Shown here one piece after another: positions 35,127 through 48,400 of a stretch of DNA of 64,000 nucleotides; the stretch's first letter is position 1; the number at the start of each line of letters is the position of its first letter. The translations under genes were made by a program, and so were the position numbers. Where the stretch lies: assembly GCA_036674765.1 (NCBI GenBank), contig JARVKI010000091.1, positions 111,798-175,797 on the forward strand, written 5' to 3'. The stretch is from Seiridium cupressi. Its lineage: Eukaryota; Ascomycota; Sordariomycetes; Amphisphaeriales; Sporocadaceae. A model generated the notes under the pieces. The model worked only from the letters and a program-made list of their open reading frames with translations. It ran no database searches and had not been told where the DNA came from.

Positions 35127-35795
35127 TTATCGCGTTATCCAGGCCAAGACAAGCCCGACAAGGGCAAAAGTACCCGCGAACGGCTGGCCGCGTCCAAATG
35201 CAGCCGAATTTGTACCAGTCGCGGAGGCAGTATTTGATGTGCCGGATGCCGTGCTCGATCCTGTACTGGATCCAGCACCCGAGACTGTGGTCGTGGCAGT
35301 GGCGCTGCTAACGCTGGCTCCGCTCGTCGCCTCAGATCCGGCCCCTGCCGACGCAGTGGCACTCGCTAATTTCTCCAGGCCCGAAGTAATGGTAATGGGG
35401 ACGTAGTCCCAGCCAAGAGAGTCATCGTTGCTGGCAACAGAAGCGAAGGTGGCAGTCGGGGAGCCGTCGTCATTCCCACCGAGGTTGGTGGTTGTGCAAT
35501 CCACCGGCACGGTCTGGCTCATGTCGCAGTGCAAGTGGAAAAACCATTCCGTTCCGAGATTGACTTCCAGGTCGTAAACGCCCGTCGATGCATCAGGTGG
35601 TGGAGTGGGTTTAGCCCAGGGCCCAACGACAACGCTCTCGTCGTAGGTGCCGCAGTCGTTGCTGTCGGTGCCGGGAGGACAGTTGAGAAGGAATGTAGTC
35701 GCGGTAGCGTCAGCGGCAAGGACATTGGCGACCAGTGTCGCGTCTGTGTCGGTGTCGAAGAGAAGCACCTTCGTGATGGAAGTTGTGGTGGCCAT
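35127..35795 (-). CDS. Ser/Thr-rich probable GPI-anchored surface protein
   Basis: Intronless as read, 222 residues. The first 120 residues resemble the globular part of fungal GPI proteins with LLNCPPGTDSNDCG and a paired-cysteine core (NCP, DCG, HCD, DCT). Residues about 130-200 are a Ala/Ser/Thr/Gly repeat region suited to O-mannosylation. The C-terminus ends in a hydrophobic stretch (GTFALVGLVLAW) plus two residues, as in GPI-attachment signals. A conventional signal peptide is not visible after the ATG at 35,795; a short upstream exon may be missing (an acceptor-like CTAG lies just 5'), but I found no convincing exon. A cell-surface location is therefore an inference. Confidence 0.62.
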   Translation of the reverse strand: MATTTSITKVLLFDTDTDATLVANVLAADATATTFLLNCPPGTDSNDCGTYDESVVVGPWAKPTPPPDASTGVYDLEVNLGTEWFFHLHCDMSQTVPVDCTTTNLGGNDDGSPTATFASVASNDDSLGWDYVPITITSGLEKLASATASAGAGSEATSGASVSSATATTTVSGAGSSTGSSTASGTSNTASATGTNSAAFGRGQPFAGTFALVGLVLAWITR

Positions 35796-38467
<2,672 letters not shown>

Positions 38468-39380
38468 GAAATATTGATTGATGAGATAATGTCATGGAAG
38501 CGTAAGACTTCCTTTGGAATGCGTGGTCATCGTGCCAAACTTCATGTCAAGACACACCCTGTAAATTGTGGCTGTAGACACATCTTAGGATATTCATAGA
38601 ATCTCATCTTGGGTGGTCTTTCTGCTGCAGACTTGACTACATAGTCACACTACGAATACTCGTGATTTGGCCCACTCACGCCGGTGGCTCGTGCTTCAAG
38701 CGACAGATCATGCTATCCTAATTTCTCCGCGGCTCTATAGAACATCAAAGAGTCTTTCTGTGTACACGACTTGGCAGCGCACGCGACCTATAACGGCGAA
38801 TGATATTCTCGCCAGTAAGCGTGACGATCGCTTTACGCCGCAGGTGCCTGCCGCAGCTGTAAAGGAGGGCGAAATGCGACAGTACCCATTGCTGCGCAGC
38901 TATGGCTTTGGTTGACAAGGCGGCACCTGTTCTGATTGAGGACGAGCATCGTGAATGCGATGACGTCTGGGCGACGGAGTCTATATGGACATACTGATCA
39001 GATAAAGATGGGAAGACGAAATGCCACCCGTAAGCCAATTGTAGAAGTTGGCGTGTTTCACCACCGAGTGCTTTGGATGCATGAGCTAGGGAAGACCAAG
39101 ATCCTGTTCATGAGGCCATCGCGAGATTGTACTCTAAACCGCCACGCTGCGGAAAATTTTGCTGTCGGTCTGATAAAAACACGCTTGGTCGTATGGTCAT
39201 ATCATGCCAGAATGGGCCGATAGAAAAGGACCCACTCTGCCTACACTACGATGCAATACCGGTACGGGGTCATAAATAGCTCCAGACGACAATTACCTTC
39301 CCTTCTCAGTTCTGTAAACCCGAATTCTTTGATTGATTTCTCTATAATATCCAGCGGCCAATTCAGCACCGAAGACCAAG
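38468..39380. other. Intergenic spacer, promoter of HEM13
   Basis: 913 bp between the arylsulfatase 1 stop and the coproporphyrinogen oxidase start. Small open frames on both strands have no domain. The 130 bp before the ATG are pyrimidine-rich. Confidence 0.5.
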
Positions 39381-40337
39381 ATGGTGGAACTACAGCACTC
39401 GCCGCTGCATGCGAAGACGGTGCAGCTCGTGAAGGAGCAGCAACGAAACATTGTCTCCAAGCTGGAAGAGGCCGAGGGCCAGAAGTTCAAAGTAGACGAG
39501 TGGACTCGGGAGAACGGTGGCTATGGCATAACTTGCATGATCGAGGACGGAAACGTCTTCGAGAGGGGAGGCGTCCTGATCAGCATCGTCCATGGCAAGA
39601 TGAGCGGGGGAGCAGTGGCTGCAATGCGGGCAAACCATGCCTCGATTGGGAGCGAGATCGACTCCCTGAACTATTCGGCAACGGGCTTAAGTCTGATTCT
39701 ACACCCAAAGAATCCTTTGGCGCCGACCGTCCACGCGAACTGTCGTTTCCTGGAGACCTTTGACTCTGAGGGTAAACTGACTGCTTGCTGGTTTGGAGGC
39801 GGCGCTGATCTGACCCCTGTCTACATCTTCGACGAGGACGCTCGCTATTTCCATTCTAGCATTAAAGAAGTGTGCGACAAGTACGACAACTCATACTATC
39901 CCCGCTTCAAAGAGTGGTGCGACCAGTACTTCTGGAACACGCATAGAAATGAGGCCCGAGGCATCGGTGGCATCTTCTTCGACGACCTTGAAGGCAACGG
40001 GTCGGAAGCAGAGTTGGACAAGCTCTTCTTGTTTGTGCGAGACTTTTTGAGCTCCTTCCCATCTTTTTATGTGCCTATTGTTCAGAAGCGAAAGGAGCTT
40101 CCCTTCACGGAGGCTCAGAAGGAATGGCAGCAGATCCGCAGAGGCCGATACGTCGAGTTCAACCTCTTGCACGACAGGGGGACAAAATTCGGCCTGGGTG
40201 GCTCAACGCCGAGAGTTGAGAGCATCTTGATATCCATGCCACTGACTGCTGCATGGAGGTACTACCATGAACCGGCAGAAGGAAGCAAGGAGCAAGAGTT
40301 GATAAAGGTATTGCAGACACCAAAGCAATGGATTTAA
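39381..40337 (+). CDS. HEM13: Coproporphyrinogen III oxidase (oxygen-dependent)
   Basis: Heme-pathway enzyme converting coproporphyrinogen III to protoporphyrinogen IX with O2. Intronless, 318 residues, full length compared with yeast Hem13 (328). Diagnostic blocks are ENGGYGITCMIEDG, FERGGVLISIVHG, HANCRFLET, the signature WFGGGADLTPVYIF, RGIGGIFFDDLE and the C-terminal RRGRYVEFNLLHDRGTKFGL. There is no mitochondrial presequence, consistent with a cytosolic fungal enzyme. The first glycine-rich block departs from the usual GGGGTS form. Its place between two sulfatase genes and near a biosynthetic-type synthetase is odd for a housekeeping enzyme. It may be a second, cluster-linked copy; whether another exists elsewhere is not visible here. 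Confidence 0.95.
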   Translation: MVELQHSPLHAKTVQLVKEQQRNIVSKLEEAEGQKFKVDEWTRENGGYGITCMIEDGNVFERGGVLISIVHGKMSGGAVAAMRANHASIGSEIDSLNYSATGLSLILHPKNPLAPTVHANCRFLETFDSEGKLTACWFGGGADLTPVYIFDEDARYFHSSIKEVCDKYDNSYYPRFKEWCDQYFWNTHRNEARGIGGIFFDDLEGNGSEAELDKLFLFVRDFLSSFPSFYVPIVQKRKELPFTEAQKEWQQIRRGRYVEFNLLHDRGTKFGLGGSTPRVESILISMPLTAAWRYYHEPAEGSKEQELIKVLQTPKQWI

Positions 40338-40732
40338 TTAGCGCTGGCCATCGCTGGCTGGCGTGTAATGACTGGAGCTGGCGGGCTGGCTAATGTGAGA
40401 TCCTGGCACCACAACTGGTCCGAAGGGATGTAACTCCACTGCTGTATTATATTAGATTGTCGCGCTTCTCTTTCTTGTTTGCTCATTTCTACTATTAACT
40501 GAAAATAATCAAAAGTGAGGAAATATCAACCGCAAGATGCGGGTTAAATCAAATGCATCATAATATTTCGGATTGCAACACCACTTGAAAACAATGGCGA
40601 TTTCTGCTTCATGGACGGGGTTTCCCTGACTAACTACACACGTCGTCGACAAAGGCGCAGTTTCGTGTAACATGTGAGCCTTCGCACCCACAATACGATA
40701 TGTTCCCCACCAGTTAGACGGAAGTGCATATC
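40338..40732. other. Convergent spacer
   Basis: 395 bp between the 3' ends of HEM13 and sulfatase 2. Begins with imperfect GCTGGC/GCTGGCGG direct repeats at about 40,346-40,390. No gene. Confidence 0.5.
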
Positions 40733-42640
40733 CTACTGTGGCTGTCTTCTCTTCCTGGCCTCCAGTTGTTCCGCGGGTGTTGCAAGTTTCGAAGTAGCAA
40801 ATCTGGGGTCTCTCTTCCAAGGCAAGACGTCGCTAGTCTCAGCCAACCACCTGAACATAGTTGACTCCCTGCTTCTGACAATATTCGCATATTGGGGTTC
40901 GGCCGCGACGTTGTGCACCTCCTTGGGGTCGTCTCTCCTAGAGTATAGTTCGCAAGGCTCATAAAGTCGCCAGATGAAGGTCCACTCCTTGTCCCGCATC
41001 GAGATGGCTTTACCTATCGCCTTGGTCTGAGTGTGTTGAAGCCCGGCTTTTAGATCATAGGGCCATTTGGCAATCTCCAGCAGTGGCTCCTCAGCAAGGA
41101 GGAAGCCACCTTCGCTGTATGAAAACTCCCGATGAGGTCTGGACTCCAGAATAGTCGGCAACATGCTCTTTCCGTTATGTGCAAAGGTTTCACCGATGCT
41201 GCCAAGATGTAGGAGGGTCGGGGTGAGGTCTACCATTTCTGCCATTTCGTCTACGACTTTCCCGACTGGTAGACCTGCACCCGCTAGGATCAGAGGCTCG
41301 TGGACAAGAGAGTCGGACAGACCGGACGGCCATTTCTCTATGAGCCCATAGTCGCCAAGGTATTCTCCGTGATCGGAAAAGAACATGGTCACCGTCTTGG
41401 AAAACAATCCTGTCGAATCCAAAATCGAGATTATGCAACCAAATTGATCATCAAGACGGGTAATCATCCCGAAATAAGTTGCTGCAACTTCTGCCCACAT
41501 TTCATCAGTAGCGCGTGCTGTGCCATATTCTGATCGAATGGCTGCCATATACGCGGGCTCGTGGCCAGTCTACAGCTTGGTTAGATAAATGAGTATGAAT
41601 GTTTCAACACGCCTTACCTTATCGGCGAGCTTCGCAGGTCTGGGGACGGCTGCGCGATCATACATGGAGAAATACGGCTCCTCTACCTTATATCAGATCA
41701 GGGTTAGTAACTACAGTTAGGGTAAGGTTTGGAGTGTTCTAGAACGACGGTCGGTAGTGTCTGGTTTTCAAAACATTGATTCCACTTCGAAAACGGCCCA
41801 AAGTTGCAATAGAAACCCGGAGACTGTACGTACCCAGAATGGACAATGAGGAAACATGAGGGGTATGAACAGGCACCATGGTCCCTTTGGCGGATTGGCC
41901 AACCATGCCTCAGCTGATCGGACAGCTCCCTCGTCGTAATCAAAAGCCTGGCTGGCATCTCTTCTGCCTTTGTAAAAGAGCCGATGCCAGATGTTATGCG
42001 GGTCCTCGGGTATCGTTTGGCCACCGCTCTTCCAGTTGCCGGGCATGTTATCTGGATTCACAATAAATCCATATTCGTTTACGCTTAATTCGACGACCTC
42101 GGGCCCAAACAGGTCTCCCCGAGGCGCTAGGCAAGCAACGTGGTAGCCACCTTCCTTCAGAGACCGGAACACGTTTGGCTCATATGGCTTGAGCAGATTG
42201 TCAAAGTTTCGATGACCGGATGTATGCATATATTGGCCAGTGAACATGGATATACGGCTCTGTGTGCAGACACTAGCCTTCCAACATTCGAGGTTAGCTG
42301 TTTCTTCTTCGAGAGTATGGATTTGCTTAGCGAATGATTTGGTGTGGAGAGCTACATTCCAGGAATAGGATTGAATGATGATAGAAATTCAGACTCTCAA
42401 ACAAACTACAAAGAGCAAGAAACAGATACAGATCCTTACCTGAGTGAAGCAGTTTGTAAAGCGTGCACCTCTGGCCGCAAATGCATCTATGTTTGGTGTC
42501 TTCACCATGGGGTTCCCGGTGCACCCCAAGGAATCGTAACGGAGTTGGTCAGGCATGAACATGACCATGTTTGGCTGGTTGATAGGTAATCCATTGGGTC
42601 GAGGCGGCTCTCGGTATACATCCGAAGTTGAGGGTGCCAT
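40733..42640 (-). CDS. Sulfatase 2 (choline-sulfatase/arylsulfatase-like), intracellular
   Basis: Four exons, 42640-42440, 42277-41834, 41686-41618 and 41569-40733; 516 residues. Two introns are long for this window (162 and 147 nt) and the last is 48 nt. After a polar N-terminus comes MVMFMPDQLRYDSLG with the metal-binding Asp. The formylglycine site is SVCTQSRISMFTGQY, Cys71, a CxQxR variant of the CxPxR motif. HTSGHRNF and FFSDHGEYLGDYG (metal site) follow. No signal peptide. It is from a different subfamily than arylsulfatase 1. The substrate is unknown; fungal relatives hydrolyse choline sulfate or aryl sulfates. It converges with HEM13. Confidence 0.88.
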
Positions 42641-43404
42641 TATGCTAGCGGCGACGGATTGCAGTTGTTGTTGTCTTACATGTTAAAGCTTGTTGGGCGA
42701 GATAAAACAGCACCCAATTGAGCATATCGCCCCCAATCACGCCATCGGCCATATCAGCTTCGGTGGATTGGAATTATAGCCCCCGCCCCGGGGTAACTAT
42801 GCCTTTCAGAATGCCTGAAAGGGCAGGTCACCGTGCAGGTCACCGTCCATAGACGAGATGCTTCCTAGAAGAAAGAACATTTCAGTGTATATGTGTTCCA
42901 AAGTTTATATTCCTTATAATTGTGGCAGGTCATCAGGTTGCACTAGTATTGTCAGAAACCTCGACGTTGGTGAATGCCGTGGTGTTGTGGGTAGTTAACT
43001 AAGTGTTGCATTACGGCGGCAGAAGCGCCTGCTCTTCACCCCACGGCCTGAATGGCAGATGAAGCTCAGATATCCTACATGGAAGATGACTCAGGCACAT
43101 GATGATAGCGTGAAATTGACATGTTACGAGTGCTCTTAGGATGAACTAACACATGCAGTGCTCCAGAGCAGAAGATTACGCCAAACACTCTGCTTACCAC
43201 CTTGTTCGCTTTCCAGGGAGCCCATAAGCTTGAGCCTTGTAGTATAGCGCACTCAAAATGGTCGAATCAGGCATTTTCATTCTATTATATGTGAACCGAA
43301 CCACGATACACTTTTGACATCCCTTTTTGACCGATCACAGAAGCATTGTAATATGGCGCTTGCATTCAATTACTATTTCTGTAATGGTCGCCGCGATATT
43401 ACGT
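42641..43404. other. Promoter region of sulfatase 2
   Basis: 764 bp between the sulfatase 2 start and the 3' end of the FAD monooxygenase gene. It carries an inverted repeat and a tandem 12-mer, listed separately, about 160-210 bp upstream of the ATG. Confidence 0.5.
42802..42846. repeat. Palindrome plus tandem 12-mer upstream of sulfatase 2
   Basis: A perfect 8-bp inverted repeat, CCTTTCAG...CTGAAAGG with a 5-nt centre (42,802-42,822), is followed at once by two copies of GCAGGTCACCGT (42,823-42,846). Such compact symmetry in a promoter suggests a regulator site. Which protein would bind is unknown. Confidence 0.55.
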
Positions 43405-45032
43405 CTATATCGCGGTCGCCCACTCTGGATATTCCTCTTTTTCTCTTGGGGTGGAAGCAACGTTCCGATCATGAATGTGCTCTTTGAGAGGCAAATCTTG
43501 ACGCTGAGAGTGGTTGCCCATGTCTACACCCCTTTTCTGAATGAATCTGGCAAAACCCATCGTCTCCTTCTTCCATTTTTCTTTCGATACCTTGCCCTGA
43601 ATATAATCGGCAAATATCATGGCGTCAAAAGCAGCTTGCGATGTTGATGCCACAGTATCTTTGACAAATTAAAGTCAGTCATTGCTTCCACAGATGGGTC
43701 CCACGAGTCTTGACACGCGCGGGCCAAGAGGTGTTTAGCTCCCAAGACACCAGTCGTGCTCTTGAAGCAGAGTCGAAGAAGAGGAGTTGATAGAAGAAGG
43801 GAAATAATAATGAAAAGAGGCTTTCACTCACGAGGACGGAAACCCGCCAATGAATCGCCGATCAGAACAAGCTTGCCATTCATGTACTCATTTGTCGGAC
43901 TAATCACATCGGTGACAGCTTGAACAAAGGGCTTCTTAGTTCCGCAGACGATTTCCGCAAACTGAGGAGCCAATCGCTCTTTTGCTATCTTCCGTTGCTT
44001 CTCCCAGGCCTCAGGGTCTATCATGCCAGGAGGCATTGTGATAGGGCGGCGCTTCCCATTCTTGTCTGTCATGATTTCTTCAAGCTCGGGAGAGCCTTCT
44101 GGGAAGTTCGTATAGTACACAAAGTTGATGAGACGCTTTCCGGGCTCGACGGTGCCATTTTCGCCTGGAATGAGGTACGCCAGAATTTGCACACCCGGAC
44201 AGTGGAAGAACGTGAAGCGCTCACTGAAAGCTTCTTTCGTGGCTTCGCTTACATCATTTTCAGGAATAGTGCCTCGGAGGGCACAGTATCCTGCGTAGGT
44301 CCTTTCGACGTCTGGCTGCAGAATCTTGCGTACTGTTGAGCTGGGGCCGTCCGCGCCAATGACCATGTCACCGACAATGCTACCGTCTTTGCCCTCACTT
44401 GTCCTGTAAAAGACTCTTATCTTGTCGCCGTCCTCTTCTATATCCGTAACATTGTGGTCATGCAAGTGCGAGGCTTGACCATGCTCCGGGATAGCTGCGG
44501 GAACCTTACAGTGTTTGCTGTCAAGCCCATCGTAGTTTGCCCGCATGAGAAAGTACGCCAGATCCCACTAGCACTCGGATGATCAGTTGATGACTATACC
44601 AAAAACTATGTGATGTAGAGTCGGCGTTGCCTGCTTTGGCGGGTGGTACCATGAGTAGCAGAGTGGGAACTTACCGAAGTCATGTTCTGGTCCATGTCCT
44701 CTTTATGAACTACATTTCCTTCCTTGTCAAGGTATTGCCGACGATGGGATGTCACCGCTATGGGGCGATCGCATCGGTTGTACCGCTCGAAAAAGGCTAG
44801 AGTATCACCCCCAGCAACAATGCCGGCTCCCTGCTCCTCGAGAGCTGGAGTTGGATTGCGCTCGAGAATCGTCGTATCATGACCTATCGCCTTCAACGCC
44901 AGGCCAGCAGCCAGGCCCCCCAGTGAACCACCAATCTAGTCCAACATCAATTCGATGTGCGAGATAATAAACATGGGTCAAACCTACAATGACAAAGTGG
45001 AGCTTCCTAGTTCCGGCTTCCATTGGGGCCAT
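43405..45032 (-). CDS. FAD-dependent aromatic monooxygenase (dihydroxypyridine-hydroxylase-like)
   Basis: Class A flavoprotein monooxygenase that hydroxylates an aromatic or heteroaromatic ring using NAD(P)H and O2. Exons 45032-44988, 44935-44675, 44567-43832 and 43658-43405; 431 residues. Introns are 52, 107 and 173 nt. The N-terminal Rossmann motif FVIIGGSLGGLAAG is split by the first intron. The DG motif is VIGADGPSSTVR. The FAD-ribityl GD motif is VLIGDSLAGFRPHT followed by STSQAAFDA, a form typical of the 2,6-dihydroxypyridine/6-hydroxynicotinate branch. No membrane segment or signal peptide. It lies head to tail, 385 bp downstream of the A-T-C synthetase gene on the same strand, so it is a good candidate tailoring enzyme, or part of a catabolic set. 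Confidence 0.9.
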
Positions 45033-45417
45033 CTTGTATCGCTAGTGATAGAAATACAACCTTCGTCTGCCTGCCTTTGTTTTCGTCCAGTAAGTGATGA
45101 GCTTGGCGACAAGTGTTCAATTATTATGGTATTGCACCATCTCCACCTGCGGCCTTTTGATTATAGCGTCTGACGTCACCACACGGAACGTGTGGAGAGC
45201 GATATCCATACACCACTTTTGTGAACCTAGGGAAATACCATGGCGATAACGTTGTTTCATACGTCCGATAACAATAACAGCAATATTACTGCGTGTCACG
45301 TTAAATCATGACATGATTCTTTAGATGACCTAAATCTGGGGTGGACGACAAGCAGTGGATGAATTGATATCACAATTCGCCACCTACTCACGCTTCCAAA
45401 CTAAATATTTACTGTAT
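45033..45417. other. Promoter of the FAD monooxygenase gene
   Basis: 385 bp between the A-T-C synthetase stop and the monooxygenase start. AT-rich, with no gene or clear motif. Confidence 0.5.
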
Positions 45418-48400
45418 CTAATCGAAGGCTGCCTTGTAACCACTCACAGAAGAGTCCCAATTTTCCCGTGCCAGCAACCACCTGGTGATCTTCTCCAAGT
45501 CCAGTGCCAGTTGCTTTTGCTCCTCCCGGTTAAAGCTGATACCCCTAACAGCAATGAAAAAGGTATTCCCGTCTGGCCCGCCCAGTCCAGCGTTCCAGAT
45601 CAACCCCTGACGCGGCCTTACTATAGCACTGATCATCTCGTAGTTTTTGTTTGGATTGGTGCCAGTCGTTCCCATTCCGGGCGTCCAGTTGAACAAATGA
45701 TGGCCGAGGATTTCGGGGATCATGTGGCCAGACCGGCCTAGTGAAGACATGATCTCACGAACAGGTGCAGCAGCATACTTGGTGAGGTTGAGCTGGTCGT
45801 CTTGCATTCTTTCTAGCAAGGTTAAGACTGGTTTATCTGGACTGTACTCTACCAGGTTTATTACTGCGTGGAATGTAGGGCCCGACACGTCAGTTGCTTC
45901 GAAGTGACCTGTGGCTTCGATAGCCCTGGGCAAGAAGGGAAACGTTGTTCGAGCCGCCTCATTATTCGCAAACAGGGCATGAGATTGACCTGTCTGATGA
46001 ATCGTGAGAAGGGTCACTGCCGTTTTCATGACTACTGTTGCTGTGACTTGAGAATGACTACGCCGAAACTCGTGGATCGCCGGCGCATCGAAGCTGTGGT
46101 GAACGGCATCTTCGCCAGAGCTCTCTACAATGTATTCATCGGCTTCCATCGGCATCTTGTATGGGGGCCACAACGCCGCCTTGTACTTTTCAAGCCCCTC
46201 CAGCCGCTTGACATGCCATTTGGCAGCTGCTCTGGCCTCGGCCGATGTTCGCTGGTTGTGGTATGAATCAGCCCACAGTTTGTAATCGACGTGTTCCGAG
46301 AGTGGGGATGTGCTGCAAAGTGCCTTGTCGAGGTCTGCACTGAAGATCAAGCCTGTTGATGCATCGATGACAGCATGATCGAGGCAGAGGACGGCTCCAC
46401 TCATATTGTCTTCCTCGATATCATAGAGGACTGCCCGTGCGAGAGGTCCCGGGAAAATAACTTGATCCCCATAGTCGAGAGACTTGGTGCGGAGCTCTGC
46501 TGCGGACCTCAATTTCCCGCCGTCTTGGAATATTTGATCGAATAACTTTTTGTTGTGTCGCATCAATACATGAAGGGAATCTGGGGATCCCAACTTATCC
46601 AAGTCTCTCACCAGAAATGATGCCAAAGTACGATTGTTCTGGAGTATCATCTCCAAGGCTTTCCTCAATTGCTGAATTTTGTCAGGTCATGCCAGTCCGC
46701 AGCAATGATAAATTGAACTCACCTGCTTGTCTGCCATTTTCGACACCATAGCAAACTTGAAACCCCAGCTGTCAATAAGCCGCGTTTCGACAATCACGTT
46801 GGTGTAATCATAGGCAGGGACAATATCCTCGACATCGTCCCAGTTGAGGCCGTAGGGAGATATGGCCTGGACTACCAGCTCTTTCGTTGGTTCAAAAAGG
46901 TTGGGCTCTTCTATGAGATGCTGCATGTCGTTGATGCTAGGTGGCCCGTCTCTTGTCATACGCTTATCCTCTTTCTTCTCAGCAACATCGGTCTGCCTCC
47001 TCAACAAATCGACCTGCCCCGAAACGGTTCCCGCATTCGCCATATCTACAAGTGAAAGAGTCTTCCCAGTCTCTCTCCTGATGGCATCCCTAACTCTCAT
47101 CACAGTGATGCTGTCAGCGAACTCGCCAATCTGCGCATCTAAGGAGAGCCGACTAGGCTCAAGCCCAACTGCTCTTGCCCATATCTCTCTCACATGTGTA
47201 GCGAGCTCAGAGCTTTTCACGCTTGGTGGCAAGATCTCCCTATCAGCCCGGTACTTTTTGACAAGGCTAGCCAGCTTAGTCTTCTGGATTTTCCCAGCCA
47301 TCGTACGCGGATAGTCTTTCAACCCCAATTGTTGCAGCGACACCACGTCCTCTGGGACGTATATTGCGCCCATGAGTTTTAGTACGGCGTTCTGTACTAG
47401 CTCGCGAGTATTTGCATCGAGTACACCCATCACAACTGCAACTGGGACTTCCCCGGCGATTGAATCTGGGGCTGCCACTACCTGCGGGTTGAGCGCGGCA
47501 AGTTTAAGATTCTTCGATATCGCCACCTCGATTGCGGCCGGAGACATATTCTCACCGCCACGGATAATCCTGCCAACGCTCAGTAAGTACCTGGAGAATT
47601 CTTAAACATAATAAACTCACATATCCTTGTATCGACCAGTGATGAAGAGGCGGCCTGAATGATCCATTCTTGCTTGATCTCCGGTTTTGAACCACAATCG
47701 ACCATCCGGGTCGGTGTAAAAACTGTCTTTTCCCACACCTCCGATGTAGTAATCGATCGAGGATGCCGAACCCTGGAGCTCTCCGAGGGTATTACGTGGG
47801 AGCACTTCGTTAGTATTTGGGTCCGCCACTCTGATGCTAACGCCAGATTGCACCCATCCAACCGAGACTTCCTCCCCGTCAATTATCTTGGTTGGATCGC
47901 GATGGCTTGTTGATCTGACTATGATGCCCTCTATCCAAGATTCCGGGTTAGCCATATATTCTTCGAGCGTGCTTGGCACATTTTCAGGACTTGAGTATTG
48001 TGTTACGGAGATAAAAATATGCTCGAGTGGAAAACTGGCACCTTCAAAAGGGCTAGAATGGATAGGAAACAACCAGTGTCCTTACCTGTCATACCAAATG
48101 CATTCTCAACTCCCTTCGATCCCAGTTCGTTGATACATGATCTGAGATTGTCAGGAGTCAATACGGCACCTCCAAACAAGACTGACTTCAGGCGATCGAG
48201 TCTATGTCCCATTGCAGCCTTCAGTCCGTTCAGGGCATACATCATGGTCGGGACGAGCACAGTGTGGCTTATCCTCTCTCGATATAGTGTCTTGAGCATC
48301 GTATCTGTCTGAAATGTCGGTCCTGGGTAGACCATAGCAGCTCCGGCCGCATGCGTCATCGGTACCCAGAAATGGCCCATGGCATGATTGTTGGGAAGGA

